From Bacteroidales bacterium (GTDB lineage: Bacteria; Bacteroidota; Bacteroidia; Bacteroidales; UBA932): DNA of 53,535 nucleotides. Below are positions 16,234-25,394 of this stretch, one piece after another. The translations under genes were made by a program, and so were the position numbers. Below the pieces are notes generated by a model. That model did not search any database. It was not told the origin of the DNA and worked only from the letters and a program-made list of their open reading frames with translations. The stretch's first letter is position 1. The number at the start of each line of letters is the position of its first letter. The DNA lies in assembly GCA_017471025.1 (NCBI GenBank), contig JAFUWX010000072.1, positions 1 through 53,535 of the forward strand, given 5' to 3'.

Positions 16234-17249
16234 CAGGAATTCTCGATAATCGTCGTCAGGAAAGCCGTCATGTCCATGCCCGCGGTACGGACCATCTTGG
16301 GCACGAGCGAGGCACTGGTCATACCAGGTATCGTATTGATTTCCAGGAAATAAAGACCCTCATCCGTAGCGATGTAGTCCATGCGGACCACCCCCTTGCA
16401 GCCCAGGTGGGCATAGACCTGGCAGGTCGTCCGGCTGATTTCCTCGGCCAGGCCCTGCGGAATCGGTGCCGGGCAGATCTCCTGGCTGCGGCCGTTGTAT
16501 TTGGCATCGTAATCGAAATAATCGTTCTCCGTCACGATTTCAATGACAGGAAGCGACTTGACCTGCCCGCCGTCCAGGTAGGCGGCGCAAGTGAGCTCCC
16601 GTCCGGTGAGGCCTTGTTCGACCAGGACCGTATCCCCTTCCGAGAAGGCAAAACGGATGGCTTCCGGCAGGTCCTCCGGGGCTTTGACCTTGGTGATGCC
16701 GAAGCTGGAGCCGCCGTCGGTCGGCTTGACGAACACCGGGAAAGACAGGGTCCCGGCTACCTTGCGGGAGAATTCCTCGATATCCGCGCCCTTGCGGATG
16801 AAGGCATCCGGCGCGAGGCGGACGATGTCCGCCCCATGCAGGTAACGCTTGCAGGCATATTTGTCGAAGGCCACGGCGGAAACGAAGGAAGAACAGCTGC
16901 TGTACGGGATGCCGAGCATTTCCAGATAGCCCTGCAGCAAGCCGTTCTCACCGGGACGGCCGTGCTGCATCACATAGACGAAATCCAGCCGCACGGTCTC
17001 GCCATAGACATTGACGGTGAAGTCGTTACGGTTGATCTGCGGACGGGCGCCTTCGGGGAAGGTCACCCGCATCGAATCCTTTTTGCGGAAAGCCACCAGC
17101 TCCCATTTCCCGAAACGGGCGAATATTTCGTAGATATTGTAACGGGTGTCGTCAATGCGCGAAGCGGTATATTCCCCGCTGCGGCAGGAGACCTCCCATT
17201 CCGATGAATCGCTGCCGTAAAAGACTGCGATGTTTGTAAACTTTGCCAT
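16233..17249 (-). CDS. ddl: D-alanine--D-alanine ligase
   Basis: A 338-residue ATP-grasp ligase that makes the D-Ala-D-Ala dipeptide for peptidoglycan precursors. Typical landmarks are VMQHGRPGENGLLQGYLEMLGIPYSS (N-terminal substrate region), FVKPTDGGSSFGITKV (ATP-grasp), VEQGLTGRELTCA, and the metal- and substrate-binding end LEINTIPGMTSASLVPKM. It ends on the prmC start. The neighbouring class A PBP gene is upstream on the same strand with a gap of 19 bases, so PBP-ddl-prmC may be one operon. A VanX-like dipeptidase that would cleave this enzyme's product is encoded at 3049-4443. Confidence 0.95.
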   Translation of the reverse strand: MAKFTNIAVFYGSDSSEWEVSCRSGEYTASRIDDTRYNIYEIFARFGKWELVAFRKKDSMRVTFPEGARPQINRNDFTVNVYGETVRLDFVYVMQHGRPGENGLLQGYLEMLGIPYSSCSSFVSAVAFDKYACKRYLHGADIVRLAPDAFIRKGADIEEFSRKVAGTLSFPVFVKPTDGGSSFGITKVKAPEDLPEAIRFAFSEGDTVLVEQGLTGRELTCAAYLDGGQVKSLPVIEIVTENDYFDYDAKYNGRSQEICPAPIPQGLAEEISRTTCQVYAHLGCKGVVRMDYIATDEGLYFLEINTIPGMTSASLVPKMVRTAGMDMTAFLTTIIENS

Positions 17250-17268
17250 AGAAAGCGATTTGAATGAC

Positions 17269-19620
17269 TTATTCGAAATAAAATTCTGTCGTTTGCTGTT
17301 CGTCCGACCGGGTATCGTCGTCGCCCCCGGTGCAATTGATGTTGACGCTCATGCCGGCGGGCTCGACGAAACGGTCTTCCTGGGAAATGCCGCAGGTGCC
17401 GTCGGCGAGTACCTTCTTCATGAAGAGGCCCCAGATGGGCAGGGCCATGTTGGAGCCGGAGCCCAGCGCCGTCGATTGGAAATGGACCTGCCTGTCCTCG
17501 CCGCCGACCCAGATGCCGGCCGTGATGGACGGGGTATATCCGATGAACCAGCCGTCGGAATTGTCGTTGGTCGTGCCGGTCTTGCCGCCGATCTGCCCGG
17601 TCAGCTTATAAACGGAACGCAGCCGCGCGCCGGTACCCTGATTGACGACGCCCTGCATCAGGTTCGCCATCAGGTAGGCCGTCTGTTCGCTGATGGCCTC
17701 CCGCTTGCGGTTCGTGAATTCGCCCAGGACGTTGCCCTGGCTGTCTTCAATGCGGGTCACGAAAATCGGGGCCACATACACGCCCTTGGACGGGAAGGTG
17801 TTGTAGGCCGCCACCATTTCGTACAGGGAGATATCCGCCGGTCCGACGCACAGGGACGGGACCTCGTCGATATGGCTGACGATGCCCATCTTGCGCATCA
17901 TCCGGGCCATGGCCTGGGGGCCGAACTGCTTCATCAGATAGGCGGAGATGTTGTTGGAGCTATGGGTCAATCCCCATTTCAGGGTCACGGTCTTGCCGAT
18001 CCATTCATCCTTGTCGGTACTGCGCGGGGTCCAGGTATCGTTCCCCACCACGAAAGTCTGCGGCACGCAGACGGTCTCGTCGCAGGGGCTCATCCCCTCC
18101 TGCATGGCCAGGGTATAAAGGAAAGGCTTGATCGTCGAACCGACCTGCCGCTTGCCCTGCCGGACATTGTCATATTTGAAATAGCGGTAATTGGGACCGC
18201 CCACATAGGCCTTGATATGGCCTGTCGCCGGCTCCATGGCCATAAAGGAGGCCCGGAGGATGGACTTATAATACCGGATGGAATCGTCCGGGGTCATGGT
18301 CGTATCGATATAGCCGGGTTTGTCCCAGGAGAACACCCGCATCTTGACCGGCTGGGAGAAGGTGGCCTGGATCTCCGATTCGGACATTCCGGCCTTCTTG
18401 AGCACGCGCCAACGGTCGCTCCAGCGGCGTCCCTGCTGCATGACACGGTCGATGGTCGCCTGGTCGATGTCGTTGGAGAAGGGCTTGTTGCGCTTGTACT
18501 TCAGGTCGCCCCAGAAACTCTTCTGCAGATTGCCGCCGAGGTGTGCGGCCACGGCTTCCTCCGCGAATTTCTGCATCTTGTAATTCAGGGTCGTATAGAT
18601 GCGCAGGCCGTCCCGGTCGAGGTCGTAACGGGTCCCGTCCGGCTTGGGATTCTTGTTGATCCAGCCATAGAGCTGGTCGCTGGCCCACAGCAGGGAATCG
18701 GCCGAGAAATCTTCCGGAACGGAATAGCCCGAACGCTTGGGCTTGGTGGCCATCATGTATTTGCGGAGCATGTCCCGGAAATAGGGTGCCCGGCCGGAAT
18801 TGTGGTCCTGGACCTGATAGGACAGGGAAATGGGAATTTGCTTGACGGAATCGGCCGTCTCCCGGGTCAGGAAGCCGGACTGCTGCATACGGGTGATGAC
18901 GAGGTTGCGGCGTTCCAGGGCCTTGTCCGGGTGCAGGGCCGGATTGTAACGCGTCGGCTTGTTGACCATGCCCACGAGCACGGCGCTTTCCTCGATGGTG
19001 AGGTCGATGGGGTCCTTGGCGAAGAAGGTCTGCGAAGCGGCCTTGACGCCGTAGGCGCTGCTGCCGAAGAAAACGGCATTGAGGTACATATCGACGATTT
19101 CGTCCTTGGTATAGTCCCGCTCCAGCTTGACGGCGGTAATCCACTCTTTGAGCTTGATCCACACCATCTTGATCTTCGACACGCCGGGGATTTTGCTGCT
19201 GGTGTCCGCACGGGGATACAGGGTCTTGGCGAGCTGCTGGGTGATGGTACTGCCGCCGCCCTGGGAGGAATCTCCGCCGAAAATGGTACGGACGAGCACA
19301 CGGCCCAGCGAAGGGAAATCGATGCCGGAATGCCGGTAGAAACGCTTGTCCTCCGTCGCAACGGCGGCCTGGACCAGATAGGGCGACAGCTCGTCGTAGC
19401 TCACGAAGGAACGGTTCTCTATATGGAAGGTAGTCAGAATCTCACCGCCTTCGGCGATCACCTGGGTCGCCAGCTTGCTGTCGGGATTCTCAAGTTCTTC
19501 AAAGGAAGGGATGTCTGCGAAGGCCCAGACGGCCAGCAACAGCAAGGCCACGGCCAGAATCGGCACGGTCACCAGGATCCAGAACCATTTGATTATCTTT
19601 TTTCTCGTCGCTTCTTTCAT
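17269..19620 (-). CDS. mrcA: Class A penicillin-binding protein (PBP1A-type transglycosylase/transpeptidase)
   Basis: About 783 residues. A short cytoplasmic tail, one transmembrane helix (WFWILVTVPILAVALLLLAVW), a GT51 glycosyltransferase domain with EDKRFYRHSGID and GGSTITQQLAKTL, and a transpeptidase domain with SxxK (STIKPF), SxN (HSSNN) and KTG (GKTGTTND). It polymerises and crosslinks peptidoglycan at the inner membrane. The ATG at 19620 gives the expected MKEATRKKIIKWFW; an earlier in-frame start at 19659 would add 13 unlikely residues. A -7 promoter element is at 19698-19705. It sits directly upstream of ddl. Confidence 0.95.
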   Translation of the reverse strand: MKEATRKKIIKWFWILVTVPILAVALLLLAVWAFADIPSFEELENPDSKLATQVIAEGGEILTTFHIENRSFVSYDELSPYLVQAAVATEDKRFYRHSGIDFPSLGRVLVRTIFGGDSSQGGGSTITQQLAKTLYPRADTSSKIPGVSKIKMVWIKLKEWITAVKLERDYTKDEIVDMYLNAVFFGSSAYGVKAASQTFFAKDPIDLTIEESAVLVGMVNKPTRYNPALHPDKALERRNLVITRMQQSGFLTRETADSVKQIPISLSYQVQDHNSGRAPYFRDMLRKYMMATKPKRSGYSVPEDFSADSLLWASDQLYGWINKNPKPDGTRYDLDRDGLRIYTTLNYKMQKFAEEAVAAHLGGNLQKSFWGDLKYKRNKPFSNDIDQATIDRVMQQGRRWSDRWRVLKKAGMSESEIQATFSQPVKMRVFSWDKPGYIDTTMTPDDSIRYYKSILRASFMAMEPATGHIKAYVGGPNYRYFKYDNVRQGKRQVGSTIKPFLYTLAMQEGMSPCDETVCVPQTFVVGNDTWTPRSTDKDEWIGKTVTLKWGLTHSSNNISAYLMKQFGPQAMARMMRKMGIVSHIDEVPSLCVGPADISLYEMVAAYNTFPSKGVYVAPIFVTRIEDSQGNVLGEFTNRKREAISEQTAYLMANLMQGVVNQGTGARLRSVYKLTGQIGGKTGTTNDNSDGWFIGYTPSITAGIWVGGEDRQVHFQSTALGSGSNMALPIWGLFMKKVLADGTCGISQEDRFVEPAGMSVNINCTGGDDDTRSDEQQTTEFYFE

Positions 19621-19697
19621 ATTCGCTCGATTTCGGGGGACGGCCGGCGGCACGTCCAAATTTTATGAAAATAAATTTTCATCTTATTTCCAACTTA

Positions 19698-19705
19698 CAA
19701 AATTA
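19698..19705 (-). promoter_or_regulatory. Promoter -7 element (TAATTTTG) of the PBP-ddl-prmC unit
   Basis: Minus-strand TAATTTTG matches TAnnTTTG, 77 bases before the PBP start. Confidence 0.4.
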
Positions 19706-19796
19706 GCGATAAAATTTTGAAAATTCCCCCAAATCTGATTTACTTTGCACATCGAAACCGCAAAAACCGGGGTTTCGGGACGAAAAGGATAGATAT

Positions 19797-22118
19797 ATGG
19801 AAAATTTGGTGATTGTGGAGTCGCCCACCAAGGGTGGGACCATACAGAAATTCCTTGGGAAGGATTATGTCGTAACATCAAGCAAAGGCCATATCCGTGA
19901 CCTGCAGGAGAAAAAGTTAAGCGTTGACGTCGAACACGGTTTTACCCCTGAATATGTCATTCCGGCCGACAAAAAGAAGTTGGTCGCCGAACTGAAGAAA
20001 ATGGCCGCCGGGGCCGATATGGTCTGGCTGGCTTCTGATGAAGACCGGGAGGGAGAAGCCATCTCCTGGCATCTGTACGAGACGCTCGGACTGAAGCCCG
20101 AGAAAACAAAACGCATTGTATTCCACGAGATTACAAAGACGGCCATCCTCAACGCCATCGCCAACCCCCGGGATATCGACATGAACCTGGTGAATGCCCA
20201 GCAGGCCCGCCGCGTGCTGGACCGCCTCGTGGGATTCGAGCTCTCCCCTGTCCTTTGGCGCAAGATCCAGCCGAAGCTTTCCGCCGGCCGTGTCCAGAGC
20301 GTCGCCCTGCGGCTGATCGTCGATCGGGAAAAGGAGATCCTCGCCGCCAAGGCGGAGCCTTTTTACCGGATCGAAGCGGCTTTCCATCCGGAAGGCACAC
20401 CCGCCGGCGTGAAGGTCAAAGCCTTGCTCGACACCCGTTTCAATACGCTGGAAGAAGCCCGCAAATTCCTGGAAGACAGCATCGGAGCCCATTTCCAGGT
20501 GGATACGGTGGAGAAGAAGGAAGGCGTCCGGGTGCCGGCTGCGCCGTTCACGACCTCCACGCTCCAGCAGGAGGCTTCCCGCAAACTGCATTTCCCGGTA
20601 TCCTCGACGATGCGGGTGGCCCAGTCCCTGTACGAACGGGGTCTGATTACCTATATGCGTACCGACTCGACCAACCTCTCCGGCCTGGCCATCAATACGG
20701 CCAAGGAATTCATCACGGAGCACTATGGTCCGCAATATTCCAAGGTCCGCCAGTACAAGACCCACAGCAAAGGCGCGCAGGAGGCCCATGAGGCCATCCG
20801 GCCTACCTATATTTCCAACACCGACATCGAAGGGACGTCGCAGGAGAAGAAGCTCTATGCGCTGATCTGGAAGCGGACGGTCGCCTCGCAGATGGCGGAC
20901 GCCCAGGTGCTCCGCACGGACATCAAGGTTGCGTCCGACCACCGGAGCGAGCGTTTCCTCGTCCAGGCCCAGCAAGTCCTTTTCGACGGCTTCCTGAAGG
21001 TCTATATGGAAAGTTCGGACGATGCCCTTGCCAACGATGAAGAAGTGGTGCTCCCTGAAATCGCGACCGGCTCGCAGATGAGTGCCAAGAGCATGGAAGC
21101 CCTGTGCAAATTCACCCCGCTCCCGTCCCGCTATTCGGAAGCGACGCTGATCCGCAAGCTGGAGGAACTGGGCATCGGCCGGCCGGCCACCTACGCCCAG
21201 ACGATTTCGACCCTGACCACGGGCCGGGGCTATGTCATCCGGGGCGACAAGGAAGGCGAAAAACGGAAGGTCACCAACCTGTCGCTGAAGGGAGACGCCA
21301 TCGTCTCCAAAGAGGCGGTGGAAACGGTCGGCGCCGAGAAGGGACGGCTGCTCCCGCAAGAAATCGGCATGATTGTAACCGATTATCTGACAGGTAATTT
21401 CGAGAATATCCTGGACTATGATTTCACGGCCAACGTGGAGAAGGATTTCGACCTGATCGCCGAGGGCGAACAGACCTGGAACCAGGTGATTTCCTCCTTC
21501 TACGGACCCTTCCATAAAAAAGTGGAAGAGGTGCTGGGCGACCACCAGTACAGCCATGTCAGCAAGGAGCTCGGCACGGACCCCAAAGACGGGCAGCCCA
21601 TCGTGGCGCGCTACGGCCAGTGGGGACCCTATGTCCAGAAAGGAGAAGGGGAAAACCGCCAGTATGCCAACCTCGCGCCCGGTCAGCTGATTGAAAGCCT
21701 GACCCTGGAAGAAGCGCTGAAACTGTTCGAGCTGCCGCGGACCGTCGGCCAGCTGGACGGGGTGGACGTCGTCGCCACGAAAGGCCGCTATGGTCCTTAT
21801 CTCAAATACGGCGACAAGAATGTATCCCTGCCCCGGGGCAAGGATCCGATGACCGTGACCCTCGAAGAATGCCGGGCGCTGATCGAGCAGGCGGTGGAGA
21901 AGCCTGCCGGCGGGGTCCTGCGCGAATTCGAAGCGGCTGATATTCAGATTATCAACGGCCGTTACGGCCCTTACCTCAAGCACGCCGGCGCGAATTACAA
22001 ACTGCCGAAAGGAACGGATGTTTCGACCCTGACCGAAGCCCGTTGCCAGGAAATCATTTCGGATTCCACTCCGACCCAAAAGAGTGGAATCCGGCGTAGA
22101 TTCGCAAAAAGAAAGTAA
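19797..22118 (+). CDS. topA: DNA topoisomerase I
   Basis: A 773-residue type IA topoisomerase that relaxes negative supercoils. The Toprim domain starts LVIVESPTKGGTIQKFLG, with the acidic cluster SDEDREGEA. The active-site tyrosine lies in GLITYMRTDSTN. The C-terminal region (about 590-765) has three repeats of the (Y)GxxGPYxxxG type (YGQWGPYVQKGE, GRYGPYLKYGDK, NGRYGPYLKHAG) in place of the four-cysteine zinc fingers of E. coli TopA, as is usual for Bacteroidota. The gene is monocistronic, with a near-consensus TACTTTG at 19741-19747 as a possible promoter element. Confidence 0.96.
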   Translation: MENLVIVESPTKGGTIQKFLGKDYVVTSSKGHIRDLQEKKLSVDVEHGFTPEYVIPADKKKLVAELKKMAAGADMVWLASDEDREGEAISWHLYETLGLKPEKTKRIVFHEITKTAILNAIANPRDIDMNLVNAQQARRVLDRLVGFELSPVLWRKIQPKLSAGRVQSVALRLIVDREKEILAAKAEPFYRIEAAFHPEGTPAGVKVKALLDTRFNTLEEARKFLEDSIGAHFQVDTVEKKEGVRVPAAPFTTSTLQQEASRKLHFPVSSTMRVAQSLYERGLITYMRTDSTNLSGLAINTAKEFITEHYGPQYSKVRQYKTHSKGAQEAHEAIRPTYISNTDIEGTSQEKKLYALIWKRTVASQMADAQVLRTDIKVASDHRSERFLVQAQQVLFDGFLKVYMESSDDALANDEEVVLPEIATGSQMSAKSMEALCKFTPLPSRYSEATLIRKLEELGIGRPATYAQTISTLTTGRGYVIRGDKEGEKRKVTNLSLKGDAIVSKEAVETVGAEKGRLLPQEIGMIVTDYLTGNFENILDYDFTANVEKDFDLIAEGEQTWNQVISSFYGPFHKKVEEVLGDHQYSHVSKELGTDPKDGQPIVARYGQWGPYVQKGEGENRQYANLAPGQLIESLTLEEALKLFELPRTVGQLDGVDVVATKGRYGPYLKYGDKNVSLPRGKDPMTVTLEECRALIEQAVEKPAGGVLREFEAADIQIINGRYGPYLKHAGANYKLPKGTDVSTLTEARCQEIISDSTPTQKSGIRRRFAKRK

Positions 22119-22157
22119 TTTTTCCGTCAGAGAATCACTTCTTTTCAATTTTTTTTG

Positions 22158-22165
22158 TAGATTTG
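22158..22165 (+). promoter_or_regulatory. Promoter -7 element (TAGATTTG) of the Lrp-family gene
   Basis: TAGATTTG matches TAnnTTTG, 27 bases before the ATG at 22193. Confidence 0.55.
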
Positions 22166-22192
22166 TGTTCGGATTAATTACGATTTGCAACC

Positions 22193-22687
22193 ATGGCTAG
22201 TTATCACATCGATCAGACGGACCAGAAGATCCTTTCTTTCCTGGTCAAGAACGCCAGAATGCCGTTCCTGGAAATTGCCCGGGAATGCGGGGTATCCGGA
22301 GCAGCGATTCACCAAAGAGTCAAACGCTTGGAAGCCAACGGGGTAATTACCGGCTCCCGACTTCTCGTCAAGCCTCAGGCCCTCGGTCTGAACGTCTGTG
22401 CGTTCATCAGCATCTCCCTGGCCGAAGCCGACAAGTATCAGGACGTCGTGGCCTCGCTGAAGAAGATTCCCGAGATCGTTGAGTGTCATTTTGTAACCGG
22501 GAAATACGCCCTCCTCGTGAAGATGTATTGCCTCAACAACGACCACCTGATGGAGGTTCTCCTGCGCACCATCCAGAAGATCCCGTACATCCAGGCGACT
22601 GACACGATGATTTCGCTGGACGAAGCCATTGACCGTCAGGTGTGGGTCAAGGATTACAAGAGCACCAGTTTCTCCAAATCGGAGTAA
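22193..22687 (+). CDS. Lrp/AsnC-family transcriptional regulator
   Basis: A 164-residue feast/famine regulator. The N-terminal helix-turn-helix (about 8-55; DQTDQKILSFLVKNARMPFLEIARECGVSGAAIHQRVKRLE) is followed by the RAM/effector domain (about 70-150; LNVCAFISISLA ... VVASLKKIPEIVECHFVTGKYALLVKMYC). Such proteins bind DNA as multimers and respond to amino acids. The target genes cannot be told; no biosynthetic gene is adjacent. It has its own promoter and is followed by a strong terminator, so it is probably transcribed alone. Confidence 0.92.
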   Translation: MASYHIDQTDQKILSFLVKNARMPFLEIARECGVSGAAIHQRVKRLEANGVITGSRLLVKPQALGLNVCAFISISLAEADKYQDVVASLKKIPEIVECHFVTGKYALLVKMYCLNNDHLMEVLLRTIQKIPYIQATDTMISLDEAIDRQVWVKDYKSTSFSKSE

Positions 22688-22705
22688 GGGCTCCCGCAAA
22701 TCATC

Positions 22706-22741
22706 GAAGAGGGGGTTGGTCCATCGGGCCAGCCCCTCTTC
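22706..22741. terminator. Bidirectional intrinsic terminator between the Lrp gene and ispD
   Basis: GAAGAGGGGGTTGG and CCAGCCCCTCTTC form a stem of about 13 bp with one bulged G and a short loop. The genes on both sides point toward it (22687 stop and 22760 stop). Confidence 0.75.
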
Positions 22742-22759
22742 AGTTTATGCTGCAAGATG

Positions 22760-23455
22760 TCACAGCGACAGGATCGCGCGGGCCAGCCGCAGGTCTTCGG
22801 GCGTGGTCAGCTTGATATTCAGCCGCTCCCCTTCGCACCAGGAAAGCGGAACCCCGGCCCGCTGGGCCACGGAAGCATCATCGGTAAATGTCGTATCAAA
22901 GGCCTGTGTATAAGCTGCTTTCAAATCTTCAGAGCGGAAAATCTGCGGCGTCTGCGCGCAATAGATCTCGCCGCGCACAGGATCCGGCCCCACGATGCGC
23001 TGCAGGTGGCCGTCCCAGTCCATGCGAAGGGCCTTGAGGGTATCCACGCTGGGCATGACGGGGATCAGGGCGCGGCATTCCGACATCCTGCCGACCATGC
23101 GCCGGATCATGGACACGGACAGCAGCGGGCGCACCCCGTCATGGATGGCCACGAAGGCGCCGTCGGGTACCCGGACCAGGGCGTTCCGGACGGAATGGAA
23201 ACGGGTGATCCCGCCGGCTACGAGAATCTGGGGATAGGTGAAAGCATGCTCCAGGCAGTATTTCTTCCAGAGCGAGATAAAATCCTTGGGCAGCACCGTG
23301 ACGACCTTGACGCCGGGGATGGCTTCGATAAATTTTTCAAGGGTCCGCTGCAGGACCGCCTTCCCGTCCAATTCGAGAAACTGCTTGGGAACAGGCCCGC
23401 CCATGCGGGTTCCTGACCCGCCTGCCGTCACCACCAAATAAAATTTTCTTTCCAT
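22760..23455 (-). CDS. ispD: 2-C-methyl-D-erythritol 4-phosphate cytidylyltransferase
   Basis: About 231 residues from the ATG at 23455 (MERKFYLVVTAGGSGTRMGG); an open frame upstream is non-coding. It transfers CMP to methylerythritol phosphate in the non-mevalonate isoprenoid pathway. The nucleotide-binding signature TAGGSGTRMGGPVPKQF, the AIHDGVRPLLS loop, and TDDASVAQRAG near the C-terminus are characteristic. The promoter element at 23474-23481 lies 18 bases upstream, so the leader is very short. The gene is divergent from mreB. Confidence 0.95.
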   Translation of the reverse strand: MERKFYLVVTAGGSGTRMGGPVPKQFLELDGKAVLQRTLEKFIEAIPGVKVVTVLPKDFISLWKKYCLEHAFTYPQILVAGGITRFHSVRNALVRVPDGAFVAIHDGVRPLLSVSMIRRMVGRMSECRALIPVMPSVDTLKALRMDWDGHLQRIVGPDPVRGEIYCAQTPQIFRSEDLKAAYTQAFDTTFTDDASVAQRAGVPLSWCEGERLNIKLTTPEDLRLARAILSL

Positions 23456-23473
23456 TTTTGCTGCGATACCCCG

Positions 23474-23481
23474 CAAATATA
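23474..23481 (-). promoter_or_regulatory. Promoter -7 element (TATATTTG) of ispD
   Basis: Minus-strand TATATTTG is an exact consensus match. A TTTTG at 23504-23508 on the same strand lies at about the right distance for the -33 element. Confidence 0.6.
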
Positions 23482-23491
23482 GAAAGTTTTT

Positions 23492-23503
23492 CGTAAATTT
23501 ACG
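23492..23503. repeat. 12-bp palindrome between ispD and mreB
   Basis: CGTAAATTTACG is a perfect palindrome lying between the divergent ispD and mreB genes, 35 bases before the mreB start. It may be part of the mreB promoter or an operator; no clear TAnnTTTG is seen for mreB. Confidence 0.3.
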
Positions 23504-23538
23504 CAAAATATGTAAAACAGATACAGAGACTATACAAT

Positions 23539-24561
23539 ATGGCATTTTCCTTCCTGACACAAGAGCTCGCCATCGACCTCGGAACGGCCAATACGGTCAT
23601 TTTCCAGAATGACCAGATCGTGCTGGACGAGCCGAGCATCGTGGCCCTTGACAACCATACCGGCAAGTGCATCGCCATCGGCCAGAAAGCCAAACTGATG
23701 CACGAAAAGACCAATCCGGGCATCAAGACCGTCCGGCCGCTGAAGGACGGCGTCATCGCCGACTTCAACGCCGCCGAGATGATGATCCGCGGATTCATCA
23801 AGCAGGTCAACAGCAAGCACAAGACGCTGTTCACCCCGAACCTGAAAATCGTGGTCGGCATCCCTTCCGGCAGTACCGAAGTGGAAATCAGGGCCGTGCG
23901 TGACTCTTCCGAGCACGCCGGCGGACGCGATGTTTACCTGATCTACGAGCCTATGGCGGCCGCGCTGGGTATCGGCCTGGACGTCGAGGCGCCGAAGGGG
24001 AACATGGTCGTCGATATCGGAGGCGGTACGGCGGAAATCGCCGTCATCTCCCTGGGCGGCATCGTCCAGCAGGAGAGCATCAAGACCGCAGGTGACGAAC
24101 TCACCAGCGACATCCAGTATTACCTCCGCCAGCAGCACAACATCAAGGTGGGTGAAATCACGGCCGAGAAGATCAAGATCGAAGTCGGCGCCGTCATTCC
24201 CAAGCTGGATGACGAACCGGAGCCTTTCGTGGTCCGCGGTCCGAACCTGATGACGGCACACCCGGTGGAGGCGCGCATCACCTACCAGGAAATCGCGCAC
24301 TGCCTGGACAAGTCCATCTCCAAGATTGAATCCTCCATCCTCCATGTCCTGGAGCAGACGCCTCCGGAGCTGTACTCCGACATCGTCGAGAACGGTATTT
24401 TCCTCTCCGGCGGCGGCGCCCTGTTGCGCGGTCTGGCCCAGCGGTTCACAGAAAAGGTCAACATCCAGTTCCATGTCGCCGAAGACCCGCTCCGGGCTGT
24501 GGCGCGCGGCACCTGTATCGCCTTGAAAAATGCGGCCAACTACTCTTTCCTGATGCGATAA
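23539..24561 (+). CDS. mreB: Rod shape-determining actin homologue MreB
   Basis: A 340-residue bacterial actin that forms membrane-associated filaments guiding the elongation machinery. Phosphate-1 loop IDLGTANTVIF, phosphate-2 VVDIGGGTAEIAVIS and the ENGIFLSGGGALLRG adenosine motif are present. The N-terminus MAFSFLTQ is short and amphipathic, fitting membrane binding. It is the first gene of the mreB-mreC-mreD-mrdA-rodA cluster and overlaps mreC by one base (TAATG). Together with rodA and PBP2 it indicates a rod-shaped or ovoid cell. Confidence 0.97.
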   Translation: MAFSFLTQELAIDLGTANTVIFQNDQIVLDEPSIVALDNHTGKCIAIGQKAKLMHEKTNPGIKTVRPLKDGVIADFNAAEMMIRGFIKQVNSKHKTLFTPNLKIVVGIPSGSTEVEIRAVRDSSEHAGGRDVYLIYEPMAAALGIGLDVEAPKGNMVVDIGGGTAEIAVISLGGIVQQESIKTAGDELTSDIQYYLRQQHNIKVGEITAEKIKIEVGAVIPKLDDEPEPFVVRGPNLMTAHPVEARITYQEIAHCLDKSISKIESSILHVLEQTPPELYSDIVENGIFLSGGGALLRGLAQRFTEKVNIQFHVAEDPLRAVARGTCIALKNAANYSFLMR

Positions 24562-25394
24562 TGGCCGTCGGGAAGAAGATAGCGGGTATCCTGTTCAATG
24601 CAGCCATCTTCATCGGATTGGAGGTGGCTGCCCTGAGTTTGCTGGGGCATAACGGACAGGTACAGAACTTCTTCCTCGCCAAAGCCCTGCATGGCTTCAT
24701 GGCCAAGACCTGGGGCGCATCGGAATCGGTCCGGTATTATTTCTCGCTGAAAGGCGTCAATGAAGCGCTTTCGCAGGAGAATTTCCAGCTTTCGCAGCGC
24801 CTGAAGGCCTACGAATCCGAGGAGGAAAAGAAACGGATGGAAGCCCTCGCCGGGAGTTTCACCGACATCGGCGAGTTCCATTACATGCCGGCCTCCATCG
24901 TGAAAATCAGCCGCAACAAGCAGCATAACTACCTGATTATCGGCCAGGGAACGGAAGACGGCGTGCAGCCCCATTCCGGCATCATCTCCGCGCACGGGGT
25001 CATCGGCATCGTGGACGCCGTCAGCAAGCACTATGCTTATGCGATTTCGTTCATGAACAACGACTTCAGCGTCAGCACCCGGCTCGGGCGCGAAGGCCCG
25101 GTGGGACCGATGGTCTGGGACGGAAAAAGCAGCAGCGGCGCCATTCTCCGGCAGATCCCCCTGCAATACCGTTTCGAGCCCGGCGACACCGTCTATACCA
25201 GCGGTTTCTCCTCCATATTCCCGGCCGACATCCCGCTGGGTACCGTGGGCGAAAGCCGCATCGTGAACGGGGCCACCTACGAAATCGCCGTGTCGCTGCT
25301 GCAGGATTTCGGGGCGCCTCGCTATGTCACCCTCGCCTCCAACAAGGGGAAGGAGGAAATCGATGAACTGGAAGAAAGGGAGGTGGCCCCATGA
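24561..25394 (+). CDS. mreC: Rod shape-determining protein MreC
   Basis: A 277-residue bitopic protein. A short N-terminal tail and a transmembrane helix (about 8-30) are followed by a coiled coil (about 60-95, EALSQENFQLSQRLKAYESEEEKKRMEAL) and a beta-barrel domain (about 110-265; VQPHSGIISAHGVIGIVDAVSKHYAYAISFMN, then RLGREGPVGPMVWDG). MreC activates PBP2 and scaffolds the elongasome in the periplasm. It starts on the mreB stop and overlaps mreD by four bases. Confidence 0.94.
   Translation: MAVGKKIAGILFNAAIFIGLEVAALSLLGHNGQVQNFFLAKALHGFMAKTWGASESVRYYFSLKGVNEALSQENFQLSQRLKAYESEEEKKRMEALAGSFTDIGEFHYMPASIVKISRNKQHNYLIIGQGTEDGVQPHSGIISAHGVIGIVDAVSKHYAYAISFMNNDFSVSTRLGREGPVGPMVWDGKSSSGAILRQIPLQYRFEPGDTVYTSGFSSIFPADIPLGTVGESRIVNGATYEIAVSLLQDFGAPRYVTLASNKGKEEIDELEEREVAP

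Noticed and set aside
17230-19668. 812-codon open frame on the plus strand opposite the class A PBP gene
   Set aside because: Antisense to a gene with complete PBP motifs; long antisense frames are expected in GC-rich DNA, and its translation lacks any family signature.
19917-22190. 757-codon open frame opposite topA
   Set aside because: Shadow of topA on the other strand; no start context and no recognisable domain.
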